Assembly: GCF_026151205.1 (NCBI RefSeq) | Contig: NC_087077.1 | Span: 9,043,983 to 9,107,982 of the forward strand | Source of the DNA: Bolinopsis microptera | Taxonomy: Eukaryota > Ctenophora > Tentaculata > Lobata > Bolinopsidae | Direction of reading: 5' to 3' | DNA: 64,000 bases | Shown: positions 23,944 to 36,001 of the stretch, in pieces | How the letters are laid out: every line of letters starts with the position of its first letter | Numbering within the stretch: position 1 is the stretch's first letter | Notes under the pieces: model-generated | Told to the model about the DNA's origin: nothing | The model's database searches: none | Seen by the model: the letters and a program-made list of their open reading frames with translations, nothing else | Made by a program: the position numbers and the translations under genes

Positions 23944-23957
23944 GATATATATACAGT

Positions 23958-25583
23958 ATATAGAAAGGGCAGTTGCGACTAAATAGGAAGATTAGAGCAG
24001 TCGGGCTACCATGACTTTTACAAAGTCGTACATGATCTTGGCCACATAATATCCAGACTAACTGTGTCCTTCATCAAGCGCATGCTAACCAAACAAGTCT
24101 GCTAGTATCTCTGTAATAATTTAGATAATATGTCCGATCTGTGGTCTGTGATCGAACGTGCTAATTGATTGAGAAATATTTAATTACAAAGTAAGGGTGT
24201 TCTAACGCGCACGTGCAAATATTATTGGAGTCGCATTATCATGATAAAGAATTTGTATGTTTTAGTATTTAAGTTGTTGCCATTTAATATGTTATATCGG
24301 TCTTCGTTGTAGACATATGATCAGATCTTTAGGATGGTTATTGTTAACTACTTCAGATTTGTGTAAATTTAGATAGTAATAATAATATCAAAAGAAATCC
24401 TGAACACGTGCACAAATTATCGGCGCAGCATTATGATCGGTTTTTTTGTTTTTAAGTCAGGGAGGATAAAAAGCGAAGTACACTGAATCAAATAGAACTT
24501 ATTTTTACTTTTTAGCGAGCTCAGCAATTGGAACAGGGGCTAATGAATACCTTAAGTTTGAGACGAGAAACTATTGGAAATTACAGGGCATCAATCATCA
24601 CTTAATTTACAGCAAGGTTCTTAAGTTCTCATTGTTTCACTGTAGAAGTATGATGACGCACATTCATTCGGTACTATCCACAGGACATTTTTATCATCTA
24701 GAACACGTATGTCGTATTTCATATCACATTATCCATACCCCTAACTACGTTACTGCTCCTTCATAAACTACATTACAGCTGTGCCTCTAATTCTGGACAA
24801 ATAATTTCCACTCCTTCTCATCAGTGGTACTTGATACTCGGTGCTTTGAACCACGCAAAGAAAATTCCACATTTACAATAGTTAGTTACCTTCCGCAATT
24901 CCTCTTGTGTTGTCCCCCTATTCTATAGTTAATAACATTAGCAACCTTGTAAGTTCCAGACTCCAGTGAAACACACTTGGATGGGTTTCAACAAAAGGAG
25001 TTTTTAAGTTTATGTTAATGTCGTCCAATACCCCCTGAGACCCACCTGTCACCAGGTTAGCTACTACTGTATATTATTATCAACCTGGCCTTCAGAGAAG
25101 AGAACTGTGTTAAACCGTCATGCCTTTCAGTCTAATTCGATAATAATTCATCTGAGCTATTGTTTTATGTAGTGAGAACACTGGAATGCGACTAATGTTC
25201 TCCTCGAAAGAGCAGGGGATACTATTTTCATATTAATCTGCCGACCCCACAAAGCTGTTCTTCTCTGTATTCAGAGTAATCAGCACTCAGTGGGGGATTT
25301 GTACTTTTCATTTAGAGACGAAAATTCATTTTATTCGTTAGTTAAAACGTAGCGTCTCTTTTAATGCAGCATTAGTTTAAATGCAATGCATGCTATGATA
25401 TATATTCATTAAGGTATATCGTTCATCGTTTCCTGAACCAACTTGTTTGAACACCTTCTTATCTTGTGCCAAAATCCAAACAGCGTATGGTTTATTATAT
25501 AGTTGGATGATTTTATAACGATTATTTGAACGATTTACCAAGCTCTCCTCCCAGCACAGCCAGTGAATGTAACCCCGCACAAG
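23958..25583. other. Intergenic/intronic stretch without a supported gene
   Basis: No convincing coding exon was seen. Two short pieces around 24200-24260 and 24400-24450 (CACGTGCA ... GCATTATGATCGGTTTTT) resemble the middle of the small Helitron family, suggesting decayed fragments. The stretch lies within the putative 10.3-kb intron of the long minus-strand gene. Confidence 0.5.
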
Positions 25584-26606
25584 ATGGAATTTGATCGTTC
25601 CCAAGCGATCCTCTACACGTTCCTCTCCGTAACATACAGCTTGATCGGAATACCAGCCAACTCCATCTCCCTCGCATTCTTCGTAACAGTCGACAAATCA
25701 GACAACATCAGCAGGTACATCTTCATCCTCCTCAACTCCACAGATCTGTTCATCTCCTTATGTTTCATCTTCCTGGGGGTGTCCTACGTTTCTCTGTTAA
25801 GTGGAGGAGACTTTATAGACTCTACTGGGTACTGTTCAGTGATGCTGGCTGTCGTGCCCACTGCTCAGCAGTTCTCTATCCTGATAACAGCTGTTCTCTG
25901 TCTGGTCCGGACTATATCAGTTGTGAAACCCATCTATAAGATCCGGAGGAAAGTTACATTTAGTTGTATCTTCATCCTCTTTGTTCTGTTAGTGGTCCGA
26001 GTGGTAACTCTGTTCAGAGATCAGACTCTCAAAGTTTCCTACCGTAGAGAGGTGCTCCGCTGTGGCTGGAAAGACGTTCAGACTGGAGACCTAGCGGACT
26101 TCTCCTCGGTCAGTGTTGCTATAATATCCCTCATATTAACTCCCTCAGTCCTCGGGTGTATCCTGACAATCGCGTGGCTCAACAAACCTTCACAAGACTT
26201 CCCCATGTCAAAAACAAAACGTCACGCCACAGTCACGGTCATCATCCTAACAATAATCTGTCTGATGTCGTCGTCAACCCTGGTGGTGGAGCGGATAGTC
26301 AGGATCAGGGGTGGAACTGTATCTCCGTGGGTGGAGAACATTGCTCTTCTGTTCGCTTACTCTTTTACCTGTGTCGCTAATCCCGCGGTTTACTTTATCA
26401 GACTGAGCAGGCTGCAGAAGTTTGTCAAGGATTTGTTTTATTTTGGAATCTTGAAGACTCAACATCACTGTATTGATGTGTCCGCGTCGTATGGAAAACA
26501 TGATGTTCCTTCCTTTGGTGGAAGGTTGATCACGTGTCTTTTACAAGAAATCCTGGGCACGAGTCGTTCAACCTGGAGGATCAAACCTTTGCTGTTGAGA
26601 TTTTGA
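25584..26606 (+). CDS. Rhodopsin-like (class A type) seven-transmembrane receptor
   Basis: An intronless 340-residue frame starts at the ATG at 25584; the open frame extends a few codons upstream but contains no earlier ATG. Seven hydrophobic segments are visible. TM1 holds GIPANSISL (the GN-type motif), TM2 has NSTDLF with the conserved Asp, and a Cys precedes TM3 (GYCSVML) for the usual disulphide with the Cys in the second extracellular loop (RCGW). TM3 ends in LVRTISVVKP in place of DRY, and TM7 has NPAVYF (NPxxY). It is a plasma-membrane receptor presumably coupling to G proteins; the ligand is unknown. The altered DRY motif keeps the Arg but lacks the acidic residue, so signalling may be atypical. 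It lies in an intron of the minus-strand gene, on the opposite strand. Confidence 0.85.
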   Translation: MEFDRSQAILYTFLSVTYSLIGIPANSISLAFFVTVDKSDNISRYIFILLNSTDLFISLCFIFLGVSYVSLLSGGDFIDSTGYCSVMLAVVPTAQQFSILITAVLCLVRTISVVKPIYKIRRKVTFSCIFILFVLLVVRVVTLFRDQTLKVSYRREVLRCGWKDVQTGDLADFSSVSVAIISLILTPSVLGCILTIAWLNKPSQDFPMSKTKRHATVTVIILTIICLMSSSTLVVERIVRIRGGTVSPWVENIALLFAYSFTCVANPAVYFIRLSRLQKFVKDLFYFGILKTQHHCIDVSASYGKHDVPSFGGRLITCLLQEILGTSRSTWRIKPLLLRF

Positions 26607-27195
26607 CCGGGTCTGCCCTGTCAGCTCTTTAGATTATGTATAATTTTGTTTTGAAATTAATTTCACAAGCGTGTGAATGTTATGTTACTTATCGAGTATT
26701 CTGCAGAACGTGCATACTTTGTTTCACATTTATTCACAACAATGTTTTAAATTGTTCAAGGGGGCTATATTTATGAGTCGCATTTGAACTTGATTTCTCT
26801 TGGAGAATTTCTCTTTAGACTCTTAACTTGCGAACAAATTGAAGCAGCAGACTTTAGGCTTTTAAATTATAATAGCATTATTATTTTAAACTTGACGTAA
26901 ACTGCTTTGGCGAGACATTTAACTTGTTGAATTATAAATTGGTCAAATACTCACCTTGGAATTCTATGATAACATAAATACATCAAAATGAATAGATTTA
27001 TCCAAAATAAAATGGGTGTCATATCATTCATGAATGTGTTCGTATGAATACGGACACACTACGTACAGTATTTCCTTTTGTATTTCCTATTGTATACAGT
27101 ATTTCTTATTGAAATTACAAAATGTTCTTCCTCTACTTTACCAAAAAGATAGCATGAAATAACAAATCTAACCAAAAAAACTAAATAAAACTCAC

Positions 27196-30100
27196 AAGAG
27201 TTGTTGATGTCAGGATCCTCCTCTTCCTCCTCGGCCTCACTCTCATCCTCTGAATCAGTGTCTCCTGGAAAAGTAAGTAGCTGATAATTTTAATTCAGAT
27301 TAAGCCAGTTAAGTATCATACAGTTAAGTATCATACAGTTAAGTATCATACAGTTAAGTATCATACAGTTAAGTATCATACAGTTAAGTATCATACAGTT
27401 AAGTATCATACAGTTAAGTATCATACAGTTAAGTATCATACAGTTAAGTATCATACAGTTAAGTATCATACACGTAAGTCGTAATGTCAACATGATTATC
27501 CCCTGGAAAGTGCCTTAAGATTAAAAGATGTCGCTTCTTCTGATTTGATTTCTGACAGCGTGTTAACCCTGGCTAACCCTGTCTATTTAACGTCAAATAA
27601 CATGACGTACAGAGGTTGTTAATACAAAATATCGGGTCTGCAGAGTGTAGAAGGGCGATGGTATTTATATGAAAATTGAGCGTAATTTTGAGCTTATTCA
27701 GCCCAACCGTTTCAACCATTAATATTATATTTTAAACTAATTACAACACTACAAATCTATTACATTTATTGAGTATTGTATAATGGGACGGAAGTGCGGT
27801 AACCAGGTCTAGCCAGTCCACACCCTGGCTTCATAATATGAAGGACTTGTTTTAATTCTTAACGAAAAGCTAGAATAATTACGATAGAGAACAGGTGTCA
27901 CATCAGCTATTTACCTGAGACATCGCCCACTCTAGCAAGTTTATCAAATATGCCAGACTGTTTGCTGTTCTCATCCTGTGTCTCCTCTGTCTCAGTTGAG
28001 AGACTATCAGGTCCTGTCTCCTCACAACCTGTCTCTAACTCCAGCTGCTTCTCCACCTTAATTTGAATATATTTGTTTAGTTTTGCCTTGAACTATGATG
28101 TTTAATGTTTTTGAACAAGGACAGCTCCTAATTATAATATTAATTCTCATGGTGAGATTATCTCACCTTGATAATTAATATTAATATGTTTTCGAACAAG
28201 GACAAGTACAGCCCACAATTATGATATTAATTATCAACGCTATATTATCTCACCTTGGCAACCTCCGCGCTGGTCTTCTCGTCTATTCTTGTTTCGTACA
28301 TGAGGTTTGAGGAACTCTCCAGAGAAGAGGGCGAGTTCTTCTCCTCTGACACATCTGTAGAAATGGAGCGTGATTATAATATTGCATAATAACTCAATAC
28401 TCACATAATCCAATTTATTTCTACACTTTCACTGGTTAAAATGATGATAATTACCACGGAGTAAGGAGTATCTTTAAAATCTACCTTTTAAATCTAAAAC
28501 TGATTCCTATGTTCGCAGTACTTACTGTTGTCTGATAGTTTCACGGGTGGTTCTTGTTGCATGCACTGGTGTATAGGAGTCTCCTTAATCCCCGTTACTA
28601 CCAGGTCTGGTAACCTCCCTCCAGTACTTTCTAGCTCCTTAAGTAGCGCCTGAACGTCATGGTTACTGAGTTACTCATATTGTGGATATTTCGTTATTAT
28701 ATGTATCAGGGGCCCTCTTATGTTGTCATAATAACGCTAGCATACGCTGGACAAATATTTCCCGAACGAATTTATAACAAAACCCCACGACTCTGGAAGT
28801 TTGAGTATCCAAGATATTGTCCCCTGGTCTACAGTGTAAACTGACCTGAATGTTGTACTTGGGAGGAATCTTCAGAAGAGCCGGTAATCCTATTGTTAGG
28901 AACCTCTGTTGGTACCTCTCAAATACACGTATCCTGGGGTTACGATGTGTTACACTGTGTGTTACATTGTGTGTTACATTTTGTTACGCTGTCTGTTACA
29001 CCGTGTGTTACACCGTGTGTTACACTGTGCGTTAAATTTTTTTACATCGTGTGTTACATTTTATTTCGCTATGAACTAACAATTTATTGTGTATGTTACA
29101 TGGTAATTGGTGCACCTACAATAGATCACTTTGAAAGGGTGTTTTCAAACCCGTGCTGATGCTCAGACGCTGGAGGATTTAGAAGTTTCAACCAATTATT
29201 TTTTCTATTAGAAAACTTAACTTTTTTCACTCTCAAACTTCAAAGTTAAATAGTTCCTTCGAAAAGCAAATATTAAGAAACTTGTTTAATGTTTAACAAT
29301 ATGGAGAATTATAACAAAGTTAAGAATTTTAACAATGCGCATAAATTATCAAAGTTTTTGTTCGTCGTTGCATTGTTTGTGGCTCAGTTAAAATGATAAA
29401 TATCTGAGTAATATACTGGCTGAGAGAGTGGGGGTCAACTGTAGCTTTGTCTTTACTTTATAAAGTCTAAACATAACAATGATGCGACTAAGGTTAAACG
29501 AGACGTAAACAAGTTAAATAGACAAAAGTTCCGGCCAGTCCTAGCTTGTTTTGTCAACATGTAGTTGAAGTTATTTTTCCCCCTTTTTATTCAGCTCTTA
29601 TATTTACTCCTCTTATATCCACGTCTCAATATCTTGACCGGGTGCTGGTTTCATTATATATAAGGCAGTCTAATTATTCGGTAAAATTTATTCGGTAGAC
29701 TTTATTTGTTAGGATGAAGTTTTTGTGTGTCGCTCTGTTTGTACTCCTGGCTTGTGGGGCCATGGGGGCCAAGTCCAAAAGTCCTAAACAACAATTTGTC
29801 AAAGCCCACAAAACTAAACGTAAGCTGCACGGTACTAGAAAGTTGGGATGGGATGCTGATATAGCAACGGTCGCTCAGAAATGGTGCGACTACCTCCGGG
29901 ACAACAACTTGCTCGAGCACAGTCAAGGGAGTGGGTATGGAGAGAACTTGTACAAGTCCTGGGGTACCAGTTCTGACGGAGCTGCAACAAGAGCGGTGGA
30001 TAGTTGGTACAATGAGATCTCGGACTACGATTACGCTAAACCAGGATTCTCCATGACAACAGGCCACTTCACACAGGTTTGATGGGTTTCTTTAAGTTAA

Positions 30101-32794
30101 AAGATAAGGAATTCCGTTAAAAAGCATTCTGTTACGTAATGATTGAAACGTAAAAAACATAAAATCATAAAAGGATGAATGACTATTTCACACTATGCAA
30201 ACTGACACGCTCTAATGTTTATTGTTTATACTCAGGTTGTCTGGGAGAGCTCCAAAAAGGTGGGATGCGGTATCTCAACAAAAGACTCTGAAACCTGGGT
30301 CTGTTGCAACTACGAACCTCCTGGTAACTACGGAGGACAGTACGCGAATAACGTTCTTCCACTTAAGACAGTGGCCTAAAACCTTTGGAGTCTGGAGTAC
30401 CGAGCATAAAATATTACTTAGGAGGGAAAGAGGACTTTAGGAATGAGCTTACTGTACTCATTTAATATGAATAATGTAATTTTCTTCGATTACTTTTATT
30501 AGTCAAATTCTCTTGCGTGCGTGAATCAAATCTCCGTTTGTTAAATTTCATTTTAAAATCATTTCCTCGATAAATGTGAACCATGGTTAAAACTTATTAA
30601 TATCAAATAAATTATACACTTAAAATTTAAGTAAACAAGATTGCATCTTCGTAAACAACTTTAGATATTGAGACTTTCGGGGCTAGATTCGTTTTGAAAA
30701 ATCTGAAAAAAACGAGATAATAAAACTAACTTGCTGAGCATGTGTTCTCCAGTAATGAGTGAAGGAGGAGGGTCAGGCTGTTTCTTAGTGTTCATGAAAC
30801 CATGCATTATCCACTCAACTTCTATCCCTGTCAGTATTGCCTGGAAAGGATATTTTACTACATTCTCAATATATTCTTCAAACTGAATGATTAAGGGATG
30901 GATAGTGTTAAATTTGTGAATTCTTATTATATCACAAATCCGATATATTACCAAATGGAACCATGAAAAAAAAACAATTACCTCCAGGACGACTCCCTTG
31001 ACTTTCTGTTTCAGAGTTTTGAACACGGGCATAGTCCCAGACAACAAAGTGGCACGCTTGAACCACCTTGCCTTGCCCTCCAGCTTCTGACCCACGTACC
31101 ATGTACCACTGTAGTAGGGTGATATCTCGCTAAATTTGCTGTCCTCCATGTGGCGCGCAGTGTCAAACTTCATGAGAACACGTGCACCACTCTTCAGACC
31201 AACTACCAGGGTCTGTTGGAGCTGGAGGATGTAGCCCAGCCAGGATCCGTACACTACATTCGGCTCGTGGTAGTGCAGCTGAAGAAGGTTTGTGTAACCG
31301 GGGAAATAAAAGAAGTTGCTTCAAATAAGCATGTATTAACTTATCTTCTTAAAATCAAATAAGTATATTATGCTATTATATATAACTAGAAAGCCCGTTG
31401 TAACAGGGACGAAGCTAGTAGTATTCATTGAAATACAGTTTTAATCGCATCAGAAAATATCCATCCCAACCGAAGATACAGCCGATTTAAATATAAAACA
31501 CTTTAAACACAACGTAATTACCACAAAACCGATCAAAATGACGTTAAAACAATCTTTGCACGTGCATGTGTGCATTAAAACACCGTTGCTATGGAACCTT
31601 TTGGTTGTTACCTAAATTCCTATTTTTCATCTAATTTGCACGTGGGCGGTCGTACATACAGACAGACAACAAAAACAATTCTTTGAATTATAGTAGAGAT
31701 ATGCTTGATTGATTCTCAAACGAGGAAAGTTCGCGATATCCGAGATTAAAAACCGCTCTAAAGAAAAAAAAACCAGGGGACATACATTCCAAGGAGTGAG
31801 TATATTTCCAGGAACATTGGACACTTTAACATTAGTGCCGACCAGCTTGACGGAGCAGTTAGCAGTAATGTCGAGCAGAACACCACTTCTGAAGTCACCT
31901 GACCGCTCTACTCCCATACCTGGGTCTAAGACCCGTGATTTCAGGGCTAGATCTTTCTGGAATAGTATCTCTTCTTCACCTGGGTATGAAAAAATGTCAA
32001 TTTGACTTGCGTTTAGTAAATGATCTGTCATACTGACTGAAAAGTTACAAAACTCATGGTAATGTTCTCGAGTTTTAAAAAAAGACGGCAAAGAATAGGG
32101 CCTGTCGTGATATCATAGATCGCTTAGGTTCCACCAGGATCTGGTAGTCCTCATAATTCTGCGGCCTCTATGTATCTCGCACAACTCTTGAAGAATCTTG
32201 TGAATTTGGCATGTGAAAATGTGCAGCCTTCCGGAAATTGATTGGGTCAACGAGGTGTCGTACGTCACCTCAAGATCGGGCAAAGAATGATGCTAAAAAA
32301 GTGGAGTCAAAACATCGATAAAAAACTAGTAAAAATTACGCTTACCACTGGGGTACCAGGACACCATGGCAGCTTCTTTAGGCAACCCCTCGTCATCAGT
32401 ATCCTCGTCAGAGTCAGAGTCTGGCATTTCTATTATCACACCTGGAGATATTGATTATTTAACACGTAATATCTAACAAATAATATCTAACAGATAATAT
32501 CGAACTAAACTACCAGAATTAAAGTTGTATTTCACTGTCTATGAAATAGTAGTTTAATAAGTAGAAACGCATTTTATTTGGTAATGTCCTTGCTAAGCTA
32601 ACTTAGCAGTATGAAGTTATGACCGATATCATACATGTAATAGTAAATCAACTTAATCTGAGTCGAAAAAACATGCAATAACCGAAATTACCCTTGTTAA
32701 AAAGAACATTTACCAAGATTGTTTTCCTTAGATGAGACGACATCGCTGAGATAAAGTACATTGTCTGACTTTGTCTTGACACTGTTGGACATGC
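27196..32794 (-). CDS. Multi-exon gene of unrecognised family (nine exons joined)
   Basis: Nine minus-strand exons have good acceptors and donors and matching phases: 32714-32794, 32346-32441, 31786-31979, 30982-31278, 30731-30840, 28526-28665, 28254-28354, 27915-28056 and 27196-27264. They form one open frame of about 410 codons, and a tenth exon probably lies at 16736-16854. The start codon is upstream of what I can see. The first part is acidic (MPDSDSDEDTDDEG). The middle, encoded by the 194-, 297- and 110-bp exons, looks like a folded domain, with NVPGNILTPWN, VVYGSWLGYILQLQQTL, YYSGTWYVGQKLEGKARW and EVEWIMHGF. The tail is acidic and low-complexity. I do not recognise the family. Introns contain a CAP gene (29714-30379), a Helitron (31386-31699) and a 15-bp minisatellite. 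Confidence 0.72.
27304..27472. repeat. 15-bp minisatellite in an intron
   Basis: About eleven nearly perfect tandem copies of CAGTTAAGTATCATA. The period is a multiple of three, so it creates an artificial open frame on the minus strand. Confidence 0.93.
28926..29062. repeat. Imperfect short tandem repeat (TGTGTTACA-type)
   Basis: Irregular copies of a 10-12-bp unit built on CTGTGTGTTACA, lying in the same intron as the CAP gene and some 650 bp upstream of it. No coding meaning. Confidence 0.75.
29655..29663 (+). promoter_or_regulatory. TATA box of the CAP gene
   Basis: TATATATAA lies 51 bp upstream of the ATG at 29714, which places the transcription start near 29690. The sequence fits a core promoter, and the close spacing to a signal-peptide ORF supports it. 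Confidence 0.6.
29714..30379 (+). CDS. Secreted CAP-domain protein (CRISP/Ag5/PR-1, GAPR-1-like)
   Basis: Two exons, 29714-30076 and 30236-30379, are joined in phase 0 through a GT-AG intron of 159 bp. The product is 168 residues. The first about 19 residues form a signal peptide (MKFLCVALFVLLACGAMGA), so it is secreted. The mature protein is a single CAP domain: HSQGSGYGENLY with the conserved His and Glu, CAP signature 1 GHFTQVVWESS spanning the splice junction, and signature 2 VCCNYEPPGNY. It is short and lacks a cysteine-rich C-terminal domain, so it is closer to GAPR-1/PR-1 types than to CRISPs. CAP proteins bind sterols or lipids and act in immunity, reproduction or venoms; the role here is unknown. 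The gene lies within an intron of the minus-strand gene. Confidence 0.92.
30606..30611 (+). terminator. Polyadenylation signal of the CAP gene
   Basis: AATAAA lies 227 bp after the CAP stop codon, the first good signal downstream on that strand. Confidence 0.45.
31386..31699 (-). mobile_element. Small non-autonomous Helitron, copy 2 (intronic)
   Basis: On the minus strand it starts TCTCTACTATAATTC after an A (31700) and ends with the hairpin CCCTGTTACAACGGG, a short spacer and CTAG, followed by T. The length is 314 bp, and it aligns along its length to copy 1 at 7403-7723. It is better preserved than copy 1, including the terminal hairpin, and sits in an intron of the long minus-strand gene. 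Confidence 0.85.
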
Positions 32795-34432
32795 CTTGAT
32801 AACAGATGGAATGTTAAGATATTACTTGTTAGTTCTTACACCAACAAATCGAATGATAATTGAAAACACATTCAATTGAAATACGATTTAACCAGATCAT
32901 GGCAATGAAATGTTACACAAAATAAAGTGGCCACGCAATTCAGAAAATCTGATAAGAAACACTGATAAGGTCATTTTTGTGATAAAACAGTCGAATACAT
33001 TTCTTTGATATGATAACATCATTATTTTCCTTATTAAATAGGGATTTTAATATAACACGCCAGTTTCTGGACAGTTAAACTTGCAGTGAGACAAGGATCA
33101 GAGGATTTTGCTTTCGGGAACATATTATTATATTTATTGAAATATAATAACTATTGATTATGATATTTAATAAAGTTCTCCTCCAAAACTGGAAGAAGTT
33201 GTTCATCTTTAGTCTTTATACCCCATTCAAAGTTATACTTTACTGCCTCTGTCAGTATATATTTAATAAAGGAAACAATAGATTCGATTTGGTTCCGTTG
33301 GTCAAATCTGAAATCAGGCACAAAATATGATTCATCTTTCATTGAATTTACTGTAATAGCTACTGTCTATCTGATGATTTCTTAACTTGATTAACTTAGT
33401 AAATCAATTTGTAGTTTTCGCTATGATAACAAATATTTATTTCTCATCATTGTAATTTGATTTACTTTTCATTCACACATAATTCCTATTTCCTACATTT
33501 AACAAATTTGATAAACTCCAGATTCTCCAACAGCTGGAATTAAATTTGTTCAATAGCATGATAGAGAACTCCAATTTCCAAAACACCAAAGGAACTGAAC
33601 CATTCACTATTAACGCAAATTGAGAAATTGTAATGCAGACCGTAGTCCCCAATGGTTACTGGTCATTGGTTAAGTGGTCGCTTGAAGGAGCTCGTTTTCA
33701 GAAGCACACTGGATGATTTTAACCCCATCCTTAATTATAAAAGCAATAAGACTAAGGGGTCAAAGTGACACGTACAGTTTGTATGTTGGTTGATACACCT
33801 TGAAAGGCAAGAATGAATAATGACACTAATTCTTAGTTTTAGATGAATCACATACATTGTTTGGATATTCCAGGCAAACCTTGATATGTATTATGGAATA
33901 TCAATAAAGTACAAAGATTTCAAATAATTTTGGTAGCCATAGACCATTTCCGCTACTGACCTTTTAGCCTCCCAGATATGAATACACTATGAGTTTCCTG
34001 ACACTCATAATAACACTTTTCCTGATTTATCAGCAACAAAAGGGGGACCACCAATCCATGTAGCTTATACACCTTACAGCAAGTAGACCAAAGTGGGCTC
34101 TTGTTGGTGAAAGGTGCATCAACTACCCCATACATGGTGCAGATTTATCTCCCTGAATTGAGCAGGAGGTTAACTTCCTTTTTCTTGCAATAAGACTTCC
34201 CTACCTTTTCCTCACCTGGCTGATTTTTGGACAACAGTTTGCCATAATTCAGTGAATATCTCAGCCCACAGGGGTGAAGTTCATCGTTTTGAGAAAAGAA
34301 AATGTTTTTTAATTTAATAAATCAGATAAAGCTTCAATCTAATTACATCTTCAACTTTGTATTATATTAGCAATCAAGTTTCTGCTGCCGCCCATGCTAT
34401 TAAATAATTATCAGATTTATGAAGTTATGATC
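32795..34432. other. No gene supported (upstream part of the long gene may lie here)
   Basis: The exon beginning at 32794 enters in phase 1, so further 5' exons are expected at higher coordinates, but none stands out. A 63-codon minus frame at 33151-33342 is open and has plausible composition, but I could not connect it with splice sites. The rest is AT-rich with stops in all frames. Confidence 0.5.
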
Positions 34433-35215
34433 TTAGTTTCGAATATCAGACTCAGCAGAACTATCTGTGCGTGTACCATCTCCTCTATCCAAGGAAACCA
34501 CACTTGATTTAACTTGCTTTTTATTACGTAAGTATGAGTAAAAAGACTTACTATTCTGCTTCAAATTAGATGTAATCTTCTTTTCATAGTTAACTTTATC
34601 TTTAACTTCAGCCACTTCAAAAATATATTACTTGCTATTAGCATAACTAAAATTGATATCAGATGGATTTCCATCAAACTCAACCCATACTTTGTCCTTA
34701 TTCTTCCTCATTCTCTTAAGTGAAGTTGTACTCCATGGCAACTTGACAGGCCTGTTGTCGAGATAAACAGAAGCAGCTGGAACAGCAGCGGCAACAGCCT
34801 CCAGTTTACCATGTAGTTCAGTCCACATTTCTTGAACATCATAATTTGTAGAACTATAATCCCAGTCAATGTTATTCATACTAAACTTCAATAATTCATC
34901 AGACGAAATCTTACCCCAAATAGGTTTTACAGTTTTCTCTATAGGACTCAGTATTTGGCGAAACAACCAGTTCGACAAGTATCCCAACGTGATCACTCTT
35001 ACCAAGCGGTGAAACAATCTTACAACCGTTGACAAGAGCATCATTTGTATACAAGACCTGATCAAGGAGGCTCTCCTGGAGAGTATCTTTCACAAGCCGT
35101 CTTCTGGTTGTTTCGTTGGTAAAGTACAAAGTTAAACCACTGTCATTAAAAATATCCATATATTTTTGTTGAATTATTAAAGACTGATTCTTACTGGAAA
35201 TACTATTATTAACAA

Positions 35216-36001
35216 CTAGTGTAACCCGGCCTTCAGCCGGGATTGCACTGCCGCAGTTAAAAAGGGTATGAGTAATTACCCGCTGATTCAAAACCCAGTT
35301 AGGTGAGCAATTCTATTCGGAGTACCCTCACGTATCCAATAGTATCTTAAACTATCTTTCTCGTGGATAATTAAGTCATTATTAGGCACCACATTCCATG
35401 ATCAAAATTGATAGTCAGTGTTCGGACCTTATGATCATTGATCATAAGGTCCGAACACTGACTATTACACCTCATCACTCCTGTCTTAAACCACTTTCCA
35501 TTTTTATTTAAATCGTTTTAGAAATTAACCCTTGTTAACTCCTCACCACACCTGCCTATTATATTTGAAAACACGCAAAACATTGTCATATTATGAAAGT
35601 ATGAACTCTCTCTGCAGTCTAAACAGACCCTGCGAACAGTGCCCCCTCCCCTAATAAGATTATAGTATAAAAGGACAGCGAATCTTACCCTGCTAATCTT
35701 ACCCGGCTATGGTTATTACTTATACAGCTACATATTGAATATGCAGAGAGAGCAAGCCCCCGTAACTCTTACCGTTTTCCTGATTATGCTGCTCAAGCCA
35801 TTTTATGTCACATAAGTGGTACAAAACCATCAAATAAACCACTTACCACCGGCCGATTTAAAAAAAATTTCTTATTAACTGCTTCAGAGTTTTGTTGGCA
35901 CTATACCGAAAAAAACCAGTCCGTAACTCTTACCTACCGTTTTTTTAATATCACCGCTCGGAAATTTCCCGCATACACACATACACACGGATTTCTTGGG
36001 A
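35216..36001 (-). mobile_element. Non-autonomous Helitron, 786 bp, inserted into the LINE
   Basis: On the minus strand it begins TCCCAAGAAATCC at 36001 after an A and ends with the hairpin CCCGGCTGAAGGCCGGG, TTACA and CTAG (35216), followed by T. Removing it joins the LINE endonuclease frame exactly (A|T junction, no duplicated bases), which independently confirms both ends. It has no ORF. It contains a 55-bp palindrome at 35411-35465. It differs in sequence from the 320-bp Helitron family at 7.4 and 31.4 kb. Confidence 0.9.
35411..35465. repeat. Perfect 27-bp inverted repeat with 1-base loop
   Basis: ATAGTCAGTGTTCGGACCTT plus ATGATCA is followed by one T and then its exact reverse complement, ending at 35465. 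It lies inside the Helitron and could extrude as a hairpin. Confidence 0.93.

Noticed and set aside
27290-27493. Minus-strand ORF with repeated MILNC pentapeptide
   Set aside because: Translation of the 15-bp minisatellite.
29702-30067. 121-codon minus-strand ORF over the CAP gene
   Set aside because: Antisense shadow of the CAP exon, which has a signal peptide and both CAP signatures.
33151-33342. 63-codon minus-strand ORF as a gene or upstream exon
   Set aside because: Open and with plausible composition, but no splice sites or motif connect it to anything.
33953-34135. 60-codon minus-strand ORF with Cys and Leu-rich core
   Set aside because: No family resemblance and no supporting context.
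35640-35705. Helitron 5' end at TCCTTTTATACTATAAT on the minus strand
   Set aside because: Preceded by G, and the rejoined LINE frame shows that the true 5' end is at 36001.
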